From contig NZ_FRBL01000015.1 in the NCBI RefSeq assembly GCF_900142605.1, positions 1 to 64,000 on the forward strand: a DNA stretch of 64,000 bases. The letters run 5' to 3'. This DNA is from Chitinophaga jiangningensis (GTDB taxonomy: Bacteria; Bacteroidota; Bacteroidia; Chitinophagales; Chitinophagaceae). Under the pieces are notes generated by a model. The model did no database searches and had not been told where the DNA came from. It saw only the letters and a list, made by a program, of their open reading frames with translations. Position 1 is the first letter of the stretch. The number at the start of each line of letters is the position of its first letter. Below, piece after piece: positions 1 through 8,366 of this stretch. The position numbers were made by a program, and so were the translations under genes.

Positions 1-16
1 TTTTAACCATAGCCGC

Positions 17-45
17 CGTTGTAAGAAACGGAGTTCCTTACAACG
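17..45. other. Short inverted repeat at left edge
   Basis: Nine-base arms at 17-25 and 37-45 pair perfectly around an 11-nt loop. It could be a terminator of a gene left of the window, but there is no clear T-run, so the role is open. Confidence 0.3.
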
Positions 46-87
46 AAGACCATCAATACAATATAAATAATTTGGTAAAACCATAGA

Positions 88-223
88 AAACGCCTCGCAG
101 GCGTCTATTAAAACACAATCTTCGCTTAAGTCTATTTGGGTAATTATCATTAAACACTGATTGGATAATTGCGAAGATTATAGCGTAGATCACCTCGGAT
201 AGACGCCTGCGAGGCGTCTCTAC
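88..223. repeat. MITE-like palindromic repeat, copy 1
   Basis: The two ends carry the same hairpin-forming core, GACGCCT with AGGCGTC, at about 91-105 and 201-220. The left arm (91-125) matches the reverse complement of the right arm of the copy at 53253-53401 with one mismatch in 35 bases, and the right arm (197-222) matches the reverse complement of that copy's left arm. So this is the same element in the opposite orientation. It holds no plausible gene. It resembles a non-autonomous mobile or REP-type element; no transposase is nearby. Confidence 0.75.
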
Positions 224-253
224 GCCGCGAAACAACAAAGTTTGCCAAAAGCA

Positions 254-293
254 GCAATGCGCCCATATCCTTGCGTAGATATGGGCGCATTGC
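254..293 (-). terminator. Intrinsic terminator of the SusC/SusD operon
   Basis: A perfect 16-bp stem (254-269 with 278-293) and 8-nt loop lie 6 bases beyond the stop codon of the SusD gene. The T-tract on the minus strand is short and begins a few bases after the stem. Confidence 0.65.
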
Positions 294-298
294 GTTTC

Positions 299-2041
299 TT
301 ACAACCCGTCTTTCCAGTTAGGGTTTTGTGTAAGGTTCTTATTTAGATTGCGCTCCTGCGTTGGAATAGGATAGAGATAATCACGTGTTTCATCAAACTG
401 CTTGGTGATATTCGGATTCACCACGATAGGTCCGCCGGCACTGCCTTTTTCCAGGCTGATCTCCGTACCCAGCTTCAGGTAAGCGGGTCCTTTGGGACCA
501 CTGGGCTTGGTGCCTTCGTAAATCACCACATCAATGGTTCCATCATTGTCCAGGTCGTATTGACCCGCCCCCGGAAAATACATGCCCTTAAACTGTTTAG
601 CGAGCAATGCCCCTTCTTTCCAGCGGGTAAGATCATGCCAGCGGAAATTTTCCATCACCAGCTCAATCCTTCTCTCACGGCGTACCTCCAGGATAATACC
701 ACTTAAATTTTTACTGGTATAACGCGCCGCTTCGTATGCATCCGGATTGGCATTGGCAGCAGCTACGTTCAGGTTAGGCATGCCTACCCGATCCCGCAAC
801 AGCTTGATGGACTTATCAATATCCCCCTGGGTAATCAGCCCCAGCTCCGCTTTAGCTTCAGCATAGTTTAGCAGCACTTCCGCATAGCGGAATACAGGCA
901 TGTCGTTATCGTTTTTGGTATAGGAGTCGTGCGTTTCATCCGTTACATATTTGATCAGCTGGTAACCGGTAACGGAGGCCCCAAAATCAGGCACCAGTTT
1001 GTTGGTATTGCCAATCCTGGTATAACCTGGTGTACGGATGGTTTGCGCTAAACGGGGATCACGGTTCTGGCACTCCTGGAAAAACTGCAGTTTATCGTAA
1101 TTCGGCTGATCGGTAAAGCGACTGCCATCCTTCATGAGGTAGCTGTTTACAAAGCTTTTTTCCAGCCCCGGCTGACCATAGGACGCCGTGATCGTATAGT
1201 AGTTCGCGTTATGGTAGAGTTGCAAAATGCTGCTGAATCTTCTCGTTAAGATAATCTCATCTGTGTTCGCATCTTTGGAGGTAAACAGCTCCCGGTACGC
1301 GTTTGCAGGGGTGCTGGTATACACGCGGTAAGGGCCGCGGGTAATCAAGGTGTCGGCTGCATCGGCGGCCATCTGCAAAAATCTGTTGGCGTCCGGCAAA
1401 TTGAATTCAGGATGGTATTTTCTGAAAGTGCCTTCAAACAGGCAGAGGCGGGATTTCAAGGCTAATGCCGTCCATTTATTAACCTGCTCCGGATTTTTAT
1501 TACCATCCAGGTTAGCGATGGCCGAATCAATATCGGCAATGATGGAATCCATGATCAGTGCCCGCGGATCACGTGGCTTCAGCAATTCAGGGTCATTGGT
1601 TTCCATCGCCTTGCTATACCAGGGTACATCACCGAATTTTTTCACCATCTCATAATAAAACCAGGCACGGAAAAACCTTGCTGCACCTACATATTTACGG
1701 GTTACATTATAAGGCAGTACGCGATTATAATTCACCATGAAATAATTGATCTTGCGCAGCTCTGTCCAGGTCCAGCCACCGCCGGTTACAGGCACCTGCC
1801 GGCGACCTGTCAGAAACTCCGACGTACTTGATTTTACTACGTTGTCCATGTCTTCATTATACACACCTTCTGCATCAGGTACCATTGTGTACATAGAGTT
1901 TATGTAGAGTTGCAGGTCCTTCTCCGTTTTAAAATAATTATCGGGAGATATTTTCGCGAGTGGGTCCCGGTCCATGAATTTTTTGCATGCACCCAGCGAT
2001 AAGGCCAGCAGCGCGAGCATCACTATATTGAATGTTTTCAT
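299..2041 (-). CDS. SusD/RagB family nutrient-binding outer-membrane lipoprotein
   Basis: 580 aa. It starts with a lipoprotein signal ending LGAC (Cys19 is the lipidation site), followed by a SusD-like N-terminal region (about 30-210, with the typical CKKFMDRDPL start) and a RagB/SusD C-terminal domain with the family features YAEVLLNYAEAKAE and RRERRIEL, ending in a YPIP element. SusD proteins sit on the cell surface as the lid of the SusC channel and capture glycans or peptides. The gene follows the SusC gene by 18 bases on the same strand and is the last gene of the sigma-FecR-SusC-SusD unit. The substrate cannot be read from the sequence; the neighbouring GH5 enzyme hints at a beta-glucan, but it is on the other strand. 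Confidence 0.95.
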   Translation of the reverse strand: MKTFNIVMLALLALSLGACKKFMDRDPLAKISPDNYFKTEKDLQLYINSMYTMVPDAEGVYNEDMDNVVKSSTSEFLTGRRQVPVTGGGWTWTELRKINYFMVNYNRVLPYNVTRKYVGAARFFRAWFYYEMVKKFGDVPWYSKAMETNDPELLKPRDPRALIMDSIIADIDSAIANLDGNKNPEQVNKWTALALKSRLCLFEGTFRKYHPEFNLPDANRFLQMAADAADTLITRGPYRVYTSTPANAYRELFTSKDANTDEIILTRRFSSILQLYHNANYYTITASYGQPGLEKSFVNSYLMKDGSRFTDQPNYDKLQFFQECQNRDPRLAQTIRTPGYTRIGNTNKLVPDFGASVTGYQLIKYVTDETHDSYTKNDNDMPVFRYAEVLLNYAEAKAELGLITQGDIDKSIKLLRDRVGMPNLNVAAANANPDAYEAARYTSKNLSGIILEVRRERRIELVMENFRWHDLTRWKEGALLAKQFKGMYFPGAGQYDLDNDGTIDVVIYEGTKPSGPKGPAYLKLGTEISLEKGSAGGPIVVNPNITKQFDETRDYLYPIPTQERNLNKNLTQNPNWKDGL

Positions 2042-2059
2042 TGTCTGTGCTTTGTCTGA

Positions 2060-5000
2060 TTAGAAAGAAATATCAACGCCTACTGCATACGATTTACTGA
2101 ACGGATATACGCGACCGTTAGCATCTGTCCTTACCAGGTTTGGATCGCTGGAAAGCTGCTCCGGATCCAGGTATTTGCTTTTCAGTTTGGTCAACGTCAG
2201 CAGGTTTTCGCCGCTGAAGTAAATCCGGCAACGGGTCAGTTTCAGGTGCTGCAACAGCGTAGCCGGCAGGGAATAGCCCAGGATCAGGCTTTTCAGGCGG
2301 ATGTAGGCCAGGTTCTGCAGGTAACGATCATTGTTTTCTTTCAGGGATCCATTGTCATTCAGCGCGATGTAACCTCTCAGTCGGGGGAAATAGGAATTCG
2401 GGTTGTCCTCACTCCAGAGTTTTTCCGGGAAGTCCTTTGGAATAAACGACATGTAAGGGCGGGAGAAAGGTCCCCAGAACTTATCGGCGTTATTGCCCGG
2501 ATACCAGTGCTGGCGGCCTATACCCTGGAAAAATACGCTGAAGTCAAATCCATTCCAGTCCGCACCGCCGCGGATACCAAACGTATATCGTGGCAGCGAG
2601 TTACCAATCACGCGCTGGTCACCCGGATTGCCTACGGTGTTTTGTCCTTTGTTGATGGCGCCGTTGTTGTCCAGATCTGCAAATTTCAGGTCACCGGCGC
2701 GGAGTTTGCCCCATTCGCCCGGTGCAGAAAAGATATTGTTACCCACCTGCGTTTGGTCCACTTTCCAGTCAGCGGCTTCCTTATCATCGGCAAAGAATCC
2801 GAGGATGCTGTAGCCCCAGATTTCTCCCAGCTGCTTACCTACATAGTAGTCGCTGAGTATCTGATTGGGGTTATCAAATTTGGTAATTTCTGCTTTGAAA
2901 TCGCCCATGTTGAAACCTACGTTATAGTTTAGTGTTTTTCTGCCTACGGTAACGCTGTTTCTCCAGTCGATATTTATTTCCCAGCCGGTGGAGCGTAAGT
3001 CGGCTGCATTCATTTTAGGCTCGGTAGCACCATACACCGCGGGCAGGGTCATGCCTTTGGTGAGCATGTCTTTGGTATTACGGATATACCAGTCATACGT
3101 TACATTCAGTTTATTACGCAGGAAAGCCATATCCACGCCAAAGTTGGTAGAGTTAACCTTTTCCCAGGTAAGGTCCGCGGTGATAGGGGTGGGTAAGCTT
3201 ACGTACTGGGTACGCTTGCCGCTGGTGATGTAAGAATTGGTACCAATGCTCATCAGCGGAATATATGGGTAGTAGTTGTTCTTCACATCCTGGTTACCGA
3301 GGGCACCATAGGAAGCACGCCATTTGATATCGGTAATTACATTTTTAACCGGTGCAAAGAAGGCTTCTTCCGACATACGCCAGCCGGCGGATACAGAAGG
3401 GAAGAACCCGAAGCGGCTGCTGGTAGGGAATCTGGAAGAACCATCGTAGCGGCCATTGAATTCCACCAAGTATTTATCGGCGTAGCTATAGGCGGCACGG
3501 CCAAAAGCACCCAGCAGCGCCAGCTCTTCATTGTTACTGTTCACGGTAGCGTCGCCGGAGCCAAGGGCTACTTCGTTCAGGTCTTCGGACAAAATATCAT
3601 TGCGTTGTGAATACAGCATTTTCATTTGCTGCAGCTCCTGGTTTACACCGGCAGTTAGGGAGATGCTGTGTTTGCCTATACGTTTGTTGTAGTTACCATA
3701 CACGTTTACCACGTTGGTAGTTTTATTGTTGTTTTGTTGCCAGAGGTTATCATTATACACGTAGCTGATTACACCCGGGTAAATAGACCATGGTGCGGCC
3801 GTTTGCCGGTGAAAGCTGCTGCCATTGGCCACTGTAAGGGTATAGTTACCTATGATGTTAATATCCGGTGTGATTTTAAAAGTAGCGGCCACGGAGTTTA
3901 CCAGTTCCAATTGTTTCATACCGCCTTTACTTTTTCCGTGGAGGAGGTCGGCATAAATACCATCGCCGATGGTATAGTTGTTCAGCTCTGTGCGGTAAGT
4001 GGCGGTCCCGTCAGGGTTTACTGGCACGTACGACGGAAGGGCGTGCACACTTACAGATACGAAGTTATCGTTTACACCGAGGCCGGGATAGGTATAGTTG
4101 TATGCATTTAATTGTGTGTTGCTGCTCAGTACCAGCCAGGGTTTGACTTCTGCTTCCACTTTGGCGCGGAAGTTATAGGAGTTGTACACATCCTGCTGGA
4201 TGCGCATCATTCCCTTTTTCTGGTAGGCGCGGCCTGAAACCATGTAGTTGATTTTATCGTTGCCGCCGCTGATGTTGAGGCTGTGTTCCATGGAAGGCAT
4301 CACATCGCGGAACATGGTATGCCACCAGTCGGTATTGCCGTAGTATACGTACATATCCTTGCCTTTGCGGTTTTGGATGACTACTGATGGGAGGGAAGGG
4401 TCTGTTTTTCTTTTCAGGAGCTCTTCATAATCTTCATCGGTATACCCGGTATAGGTTTTTCCAAGGGAGATTTTAAAGGCCTCATCATTCAGCATGGCCG
4501 CGTCGTAACCACTGGTGATGAAGTCGGTGCGGGTGGTTTGTTTGCTCCAGCTATAGTTGGTACCGTAGTTGATCTGCATTTTTCCTGCCTTCCCTTTTTT
4601 GGTGGTGAGCAGTACTACACCAAAAGCGCCACGTGCGCCGTAGATGGCGGCGGAGGCGGCATCCTTCAGCACGGTGATGGATTCAATATCGCGGGGGTTA
4701 ACGGTGTTGATATCACCGGGAATACCGTCGATGAGGATGAGCGGGCCACCGCCGGAGATGGAAGTGAATCCGCGGATATTCAGGGTGGCGGTGCTTCCCG
4801 GGCGGCCGTCACCGAAGTTGACGTTCAGGTTAGGCACGGCACCCTGGAGCGCCTGGCCTACGTTGGCTACGGGGCGACTCTCAATAACACTCGCGTCCAC
4901 CTGCGCAACGGCACCGGTGAGATTGACTTTCTTCTGCACCCCATAACCAACCACCACCACATCTTTAATTTTTGAGCGGCTGCTCCCGAGGGAGATGGTG

Positions 5001-5566
5001 AGAAAGCTACTGCCGGAAATGACTACCTCCTTGTTTTCGTAGCCTACGTAGGATACGATGAGGACATCGCCGGGCTTAACAGATGCTATGGAAAAGCTGC
5101 CATCTGTACCGGTGACTACTCCCTTGCGGGTGCCTTTGAGGGCGATGGTAACGCCGAGCAGCGGCTCTTTCGTCTCCCCGTCAATTACCTTTCCTTTGAG
5201 TCCAAATTCCTGTTCATCTTTTTTATATACGATCAGCAAATCATCTTTTTCGCGGTATCCAAGGGTAGTGTTGGAAAGGAGGGAGTCCAAAAGCGACTCC
5301 GCCGTGCCATAGGATTCCAGTGACGTGTATTGGTACCTGTTAGTGGCCGATTCGTCAAACACCAGTCGGTAGTGAGTTTGGCGGGCTACCTGTTTAAGTA
5401 CGGCTGTCAGGGTGGAGTTGCCCGTCTTAAAAGCAACCGTTTTTCGCAGCGATTGTCCTTCCAGATTTTTGGCCCAGACGGACAGGCTGAGAGCTGCCAT
5501 GCATGATGTCAGGAAACTAAGACGCATAAGGTAACGGATTGTAGAATTACGTACTACATTTTTCAT
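2060..5566 (-). CDS. SusC/RagA family TonB-linked outer-membrane transporter with STN domain
   Basis: 1168 aa. Order of parts: signal sequence (about 1-33), STN secretin/TonB N-terminal domain (about 38-115), carboxypeptidase-regulatory-like beta-sandwich (about 122-200, GKVIDGETKEPLLGVTI), the Bacteroidota SusC signature DVVVVGYGVQKK, plug domain (about 215-335, with IRGF and VLKDAASAAIYG), then a large beta-barrel ending in an aromatic residue (DISF). It imports substrate captured by the SusD partner using TonB energy. The STN domain suggests that it also signals to the FecR anti-sigma protein encoded upstream, which would release the ECF sigma factor. Confidence 0.96.
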   Translation of the reverse strand: MKNVVRNSTIRYLMRLSFLTSCMAALSLSVWAKNLEGQSLRKTVAFKTGNSTLTAVLKQVARQTHYRLVFDESATNRYQYTSLESYGTAESLLDSLLSNTTLGYREKDDLLIVYKKDEQEFGLKGKVIDGETKEPLLGVTIALKGTRKGVVTGTDGSFSIASVKPGDVLIVSYVGYENKEVVISGSSFLTISLGSSRSKIKDVVVVGYGVQKKVNLTGAVAQVDASVIESRPVANVGQALQGAVPNLNVNFGDGRPGSTATLNIRGFTSISGGGPLILIDGIPGDINTVNPRDIESITVLKDAASAAIYGARGAFGVVLLTTKKGKAGKMQINYGTNYSWSKQTTRTDFITSGYDAAMLNDEAFKISLGKTYTGYTDEDYEELLKRKTDPSLPSVVIQNRKGKDMYVYYGNTDWWHTMFRDVMPSMEHSLNISGGNDKINYMVSGRAYQKKGMMRIQQDVYNSYNFRAKVEAEVKPWLVLSSNTQLNAYNYTYPGLGVNDNFVSVSVHALPSYVPVNPDGTATYRTELNNYTIGDGIYADLLHGKSKGGMKQLELVNSVAATFKITPDINIIGNYTLTVANGSSFHRQTAAPWSIYPGVISYVYNDNLWQQNNNKTTNVVNVYGNYNKRIGKHSISLTAGVNQELQQMKMLYSQRNDILSEDLNEVALGSGDATVNSNNEELALLGAFGRAAYSYADKYLVEFNGRYDGSSRFPTSSRFGFFPSVSAGWRMSEEAFFAPVKNVITDIKWRASYGALGNQDVKNNYYPYIPLMSIGTNSYITSGKRTQYVSLPTPITADLTWEKVNSTNFGVDMAFLRNKLNVTYDWYIRNTKDMLTKGMTLPAVYGATEPKMNAADLRSTGWEINIDWRNSVTVGRKTLNYNVGFNMGDFKAEITKFDNPNQILSDYYVGKQLGEIWGYSILGFFADDKEAADWKVDQTQVGNNIFSAPGEWGKLRAGDLKFADLDNNGAINKGQNTVGNPGDQRVIGNSLPRYTFGIRGGADWNGFDFSVFFQGIGRQHWYPGNNADKFWGPFSRPYMSFIPKDFPEKLWSEDNPNSYFPRLRGYIALNDNGSLKENNDRYLQNLAYIRLKSLILGYSLPATLLQHLKLTRCRIYFSGENLLTLTKLKSKYLDPEQLSSDPNLVRTDANGRVYPFSKSYAVGVDISF

Positions 5567-5652
5567 ACATTTGAAGGGTTTTTATGAAATATTAAAAACA
5601 GGCTGCCATATCCGGTAAGTCGTATTACGGATGGATGTGTCAGCATCAACAG

Positions 5653-5691
5653 AACCGGTTAAGTTGGCGCTTGACCGGTTTTTTATTTTTT
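5653..5691 (+). terminator. Terminator-like hairpin reading against the SusC gene
   Basis: Arms 5653-5663 and 5670-5680 form an 11-bp stem with one G-T wobble and a 6-nt loop, followed on the plus strand by TTTTATTTTTT. It lies between the FecR stop and the SusC start, both minus-strand genes, so as a terminator it faces the wrong way for them. It could end an antisense RNA, or simply be a stem-loop in the SusC leader. Confidence 0.5.
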
Positions 5692-5695
5692 AGTG

Positions 5696-6697
5696 TTAAT
5701 AGACGAAATAGGTGTTTTTACTTTTTTTATAATTTAACTGATGCACCAGGCAGATGGCCTGGAGGATGCTTTCCGCATCGTGATGACTGTTAAAATCTCC
5801 GGAAACCTTGTACTGTTGTGCTTTTGTTGTCATAAGGCGAATCTGGATATTATAGCGGTTTTCAAGCGTGGCGGCTACATTTTCCATGGTGGTTTGGCGA
5901 AACACCAGTTCCTGTGCGCACCATGCCGTGGAAACAGATGCAGGCTGCCGGAAATACTGCTGTGCATTGGTGAGGGTGTTAATGAAAAGCCCTTCATCGG
6001 GTGTTAGCAGGGTAACAGCGTCGCTTCTGGTTGAATCGGCGGCTACTTTTACCTTTCCGGATTTTACTACTATGCTCACTGTGTTTTTATCGTTGTCCAT
6101 TTTCAGATTAAAAGAGGTGCCCAGTACAGTTGTGACAGTGTTGCCGGCTACCACTTTAAAAGGTTTTTCAGTTTGCTTTTTTACATCAATAAATATTTCC
6201 CCATTCTCCAGTATAAGCTCTCTTGTATGGTTGTTAAAATTATGCTCGTATTTGAAACTGGCGCCGCTGTTCATTACCACGATTGAACTATCGGGTAATC
6301 TTCTCCTGGTAACGCCTTTATCGTTGCTAACGGTGATGTAGGTACGATAAACAACTGCAACTTCCTCACTTTTCCTTGTAGTGCCGGTATTTGTGGGCCG
6401 CAGCAACCAGGCAAGCGTACCAGCGCTCACGGCGATGATCACTATCGCGGCAATACGCCGGATGGTGCGCCAGAAACCCAGTGACTTTTCTTCCAGCTCC
6501 GGTGGGCAGTAGCCGGCTTCCTGGCGGATATGACCCAGCATATCTGCTTTAATGTCCTGCAGGTCCTGCGCTGAGAGGTTGGCAGGCGTTTGTTCTGCTG
6601 CTGCAAACCATGCCTCGAGCTGCTGTAGTTCTTCCGGTGTAGCTTCCCCTTTCAGGTATCTGGCGGCTATATTTTTCAATTGCTGGTTGTTCATCAT
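5696..6697 (-). CDS. FecR-family anti-sigma factor
   Basis: 333 aa from the ATG at 6697 (a second ATG follows directly); a longer frame begins with TTG at 6724 but adds nine unconvincing residues. Cytoplasmic N-terminal sigma-binding region (KNIAARYLKGEATPEELQQLEAWF), one TM segment at about 80-100, periplasmic FecR domain (about 120-215) and a C-terminal DUF4974-like domain (STN fold). It holds the partner ECF sigma factor inactive and receives the signal from the STN domain of the SusC protein encoded just downstream. It follows the sigma gene on the same strand. Confidence 0.93.
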   Translation of the reverse strand: MMNNQQLKNIAARYLKGEATPEELQQLEAWFAAAEQTPANLSAQDLQDIKADMLGHIRQEAGYCPPELEEKSLGFWRTIRRIAAIVIIAVSAGTLAWLLRPTNTGTTRKSEEVAVVYRTYITVSNDKGVTRRRLPDSSIVVMNSGASFKYEHNFNNHTRELILENGEIFIDVKKQTEKPFKVVAGNTVTTVLGTSFNLKMDNDKNTVSIVVKSGKVKVAADSTRSDAVTLLTPDEGLFINTLTNAQQYFRQPASVSTAWCAQELVFRQTTMENVAATLENRYNIQIRLMTTKAQQYKVSGDFNSHHDAESILQAICLVHQLNYKKSKNTYFVY

Positions 6698-6757
6698 TTT
6701 AGATCTGCTACTTAGTAGCGTCAAAAAATGAATGGTAGTACCATGTCGATATGTTAA

Positions 6758-7351
6758 CTAATTGTTAAAGAAGAAAATGATGCCCGGAACGAGTGCCGGT
6801 ATCAGGGTGGCTTCGCGCAGCTCTGTACGCAGGCGGGCCAGTGCTTTGGATAACTGGTTTTTTACGGTTTGTTCAGATAAAGATAAGTCCCTGGCTATTT
6901 CGGATATGGTTTTATGTTGATGGCGGCTCAGCGTGTATACCTGTCTCATTTTATAGGGCAGGCGTTCAACAGCGGCGGCCAGCAGGTGTTTGAGTTCTTT
7001 TTCGTGGAGGCGGTCGTCTGTATCAGCAGGTGCGGAGAGGTGCATGGTGGCCTGGGTATCGTGTAATGGTGTGAGTTCCGGGCCGGCAATACTTTTGAGC
7101 ACTTCATATCTCACTGCAGCAAATAAATACGAACGGAGTGAACCGCTCAGCTCCAGACTGCCACGTCTTTTCCACAAGCCTATAAATACGTCCTGCACCG
7201 TATCCTTGGCAGGTGCGTTAAGGCGCAGGCATTTGTAGGCGTATAAGAACAGTGGCTCCCAGTAACGGTTGTACAATATCTCATAGGCCGCTGCATCATC
7301 GTTTGCAACACGTTGAAACAGTTCATTGTCGGTAAGATATTTATACTTCAT
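6758..7351 (-). CDS. ECF-type RNA polymerase sigma-70 factor
   Basis: 197 aa. Region 2 (about 10-80, with DAAAYEILYNRYW and DTVQDVFIGLW) and region 4 HTH (about 120-175, ISEIARDLSLSEQTVKNQLSKA) are both clear. It is expected to drive the SusC/SusD module and is probably autoregulated. The end is hydrophobic (IPALVPGIIFFF), a tail often seen in sigma factors of Bacteroidota SusC systems. It is divergent from the hypothetical gene at 7500. Confidence 0.94.
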   Translation of the reverse strand: MKYKYLTDNELFQRVANDDAAAYEILYNRYWEPLFLYAYKCLRLNAPAKDTVQDVFIGLWKRRGSLELSGSLRSYLFAAVRYEVLKSIAGPELTPLHDTQATMHLSAPADTDDRLHEKELKHLLAAAVERLPYKMRQVYTLSRHQHKTISEIARDLSLSEQTVKNQLSKALARLRTELREATLIPALVPGIIFFFNN

Positions 7352-7499
7352 GGAGTAATAAAATAAGATATGGCACGCAAGATAAAAATAGGTACTTAGA
7401 ATTGATTTTACCTTATTGTTAACAAGAAAATTTTTGGTGACGGAAGAGGAGTTGTAACACCGGAAATCTCCGTTTCATGCTTTTCCCTACCTTCGTTTC

Positions 7500-8126
7500 A
7501 TGGAATGGAATCACATACCCACCTTTGCTATTTTCAGGGAAAAGTTTGCTAACCTCTACCAGGAAGGAGATGACTTACAAGGGGGCTACCAGCAATTTGT
7601 TTTACATAGGGAGATGGAAATCCAGGCTGCTGGACATTTTCATCGGGTGGGTAGCGATTATCTCCTCAAAGGAAGTGTTCCATTTCATCACCAGTATTTC
7701 GGCATCTCAGCGTTGGCGCATGGCCAGGTGTACTGTATGATTCGCCCTGAAACCGCTGATCCGGTGATGCTTACCATCTCCCCGGAAAAAAATAATTACA
7801 GGTTGTCAGGGAGATATATGAGGCTGCTGGATAACACTTTTACGGCCACTATTGGCGCACAGATGGGAGAGGTCTGTTATCAGCAATTGCAGCAGGCGAT
7901 AACGGAGGCGATAGTTCCTGCGACTGGTCTTAAACGTACTACCGGTACCCGCTACGAGATAGGCAGGCCTAATGGGCAGCAGCTGGAAATTGTGGTGCAG
8001 CGTAATCCCGTAGAAGGTTCACCGGTTGAGCGTATAGCCGGTATGGTGAGTCTGCTGTTAAATTATACTCAAACTAAGGAAGAGGAGTTACTGGAACGCC
8101 TGCACGAAACAAACCCGCATCCATAG
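7500..8126 (+). CDS. Hypothetical protein
   Basis: 208 aa, no signal peptide, no TM segment and no recognised domain. It is soluble, with a histidine-rich stretch near residues 48-68 (HFHRVG, FHHQYF) and a basic middle. It stands alone on the plus strand, 148 bases from the divergent sigma gene. TACCTTCG at 7489-7496 resembles the -7 box but sits only three bases before the ATG, so either that is chance or the true start is further in. Codon use looks normal for the region, which supports a real gene. Confidence 0.7.
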   Translation: MEWNHIPTFAIFREKFANLYQEGDDLQGGYQQFVLHREMEIQAAGHFHRVGSDYLLKGSVPFHHQYFGISALAHGQVYCMIRPETADPVMLTISPEKNNYRLSGRYMRLLDNTFTATIGAQMGEVCYQQLQQAITEAIVPATGLKRTTGTRYEIGRPNGQQLEIVVQRNPVEGSPVERIAGMVSLLLNYTQTKEEELLERLHETNPHP

Positions 8127-8218
8127 AGGTCTTACACGATCCACTGCAACACCACCTCAGTGGGTACAAGAAAATTTTACGCGCCCGTTTTTTGTTTTCG
8201 GCTTTTTAATTATCTTCA

Positions 8219-8232
8219 TGCAAACGATTGCA
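8219..8232. promoter_or_regulatory. Possible operator upstream of the GH5 gene
   Basis: TGCAAACGATTGCA is an inverted repeat (TGCAA, 4-base centre, TTGCA) about 135 bases upstream of the endoglucanase ATG. It resembles LacI/GalR-type sites (GCAAACGNTTGC style). No LacI-family gene is in the window, so the link is speculative. Confidence 0.3.
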
Positions 8233-8366
8233 ATTTGTTAAAACCTACCCCTCTCCGGAAGGGGAAACTGTTTTGTGATTCCCGGTATGTAGCGAAAATC
8301 CTGTATTAATTTATGTAGCCTTATTTCAACCAAACAGCCTTGCTGTAACCCACTAAAAAACGCACT

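Noticed and set aside
53..238. Open frame of 61 codons on the minus strand at the left edge
   Set aside because: It lies within the MITE-like repeat and encodes repeat-derived arginine-rich sequence, so it is not a gene.
2246..5312. Several plus-strand frames opposite the SusC gene (up to 228 codons)
   Set aside because: They have no domain, signal or start context and mirror the coding frame of SusC; the same holds for frames opposite the second SusC gene.
8127..8366. Riboswitch upstream of the GH5 gene
   Set aside because: No known riboswitch core or strong paired structure was seen; only a TGCAA palindrome and a short CCTCTCCGGAAGGGG hairpin.
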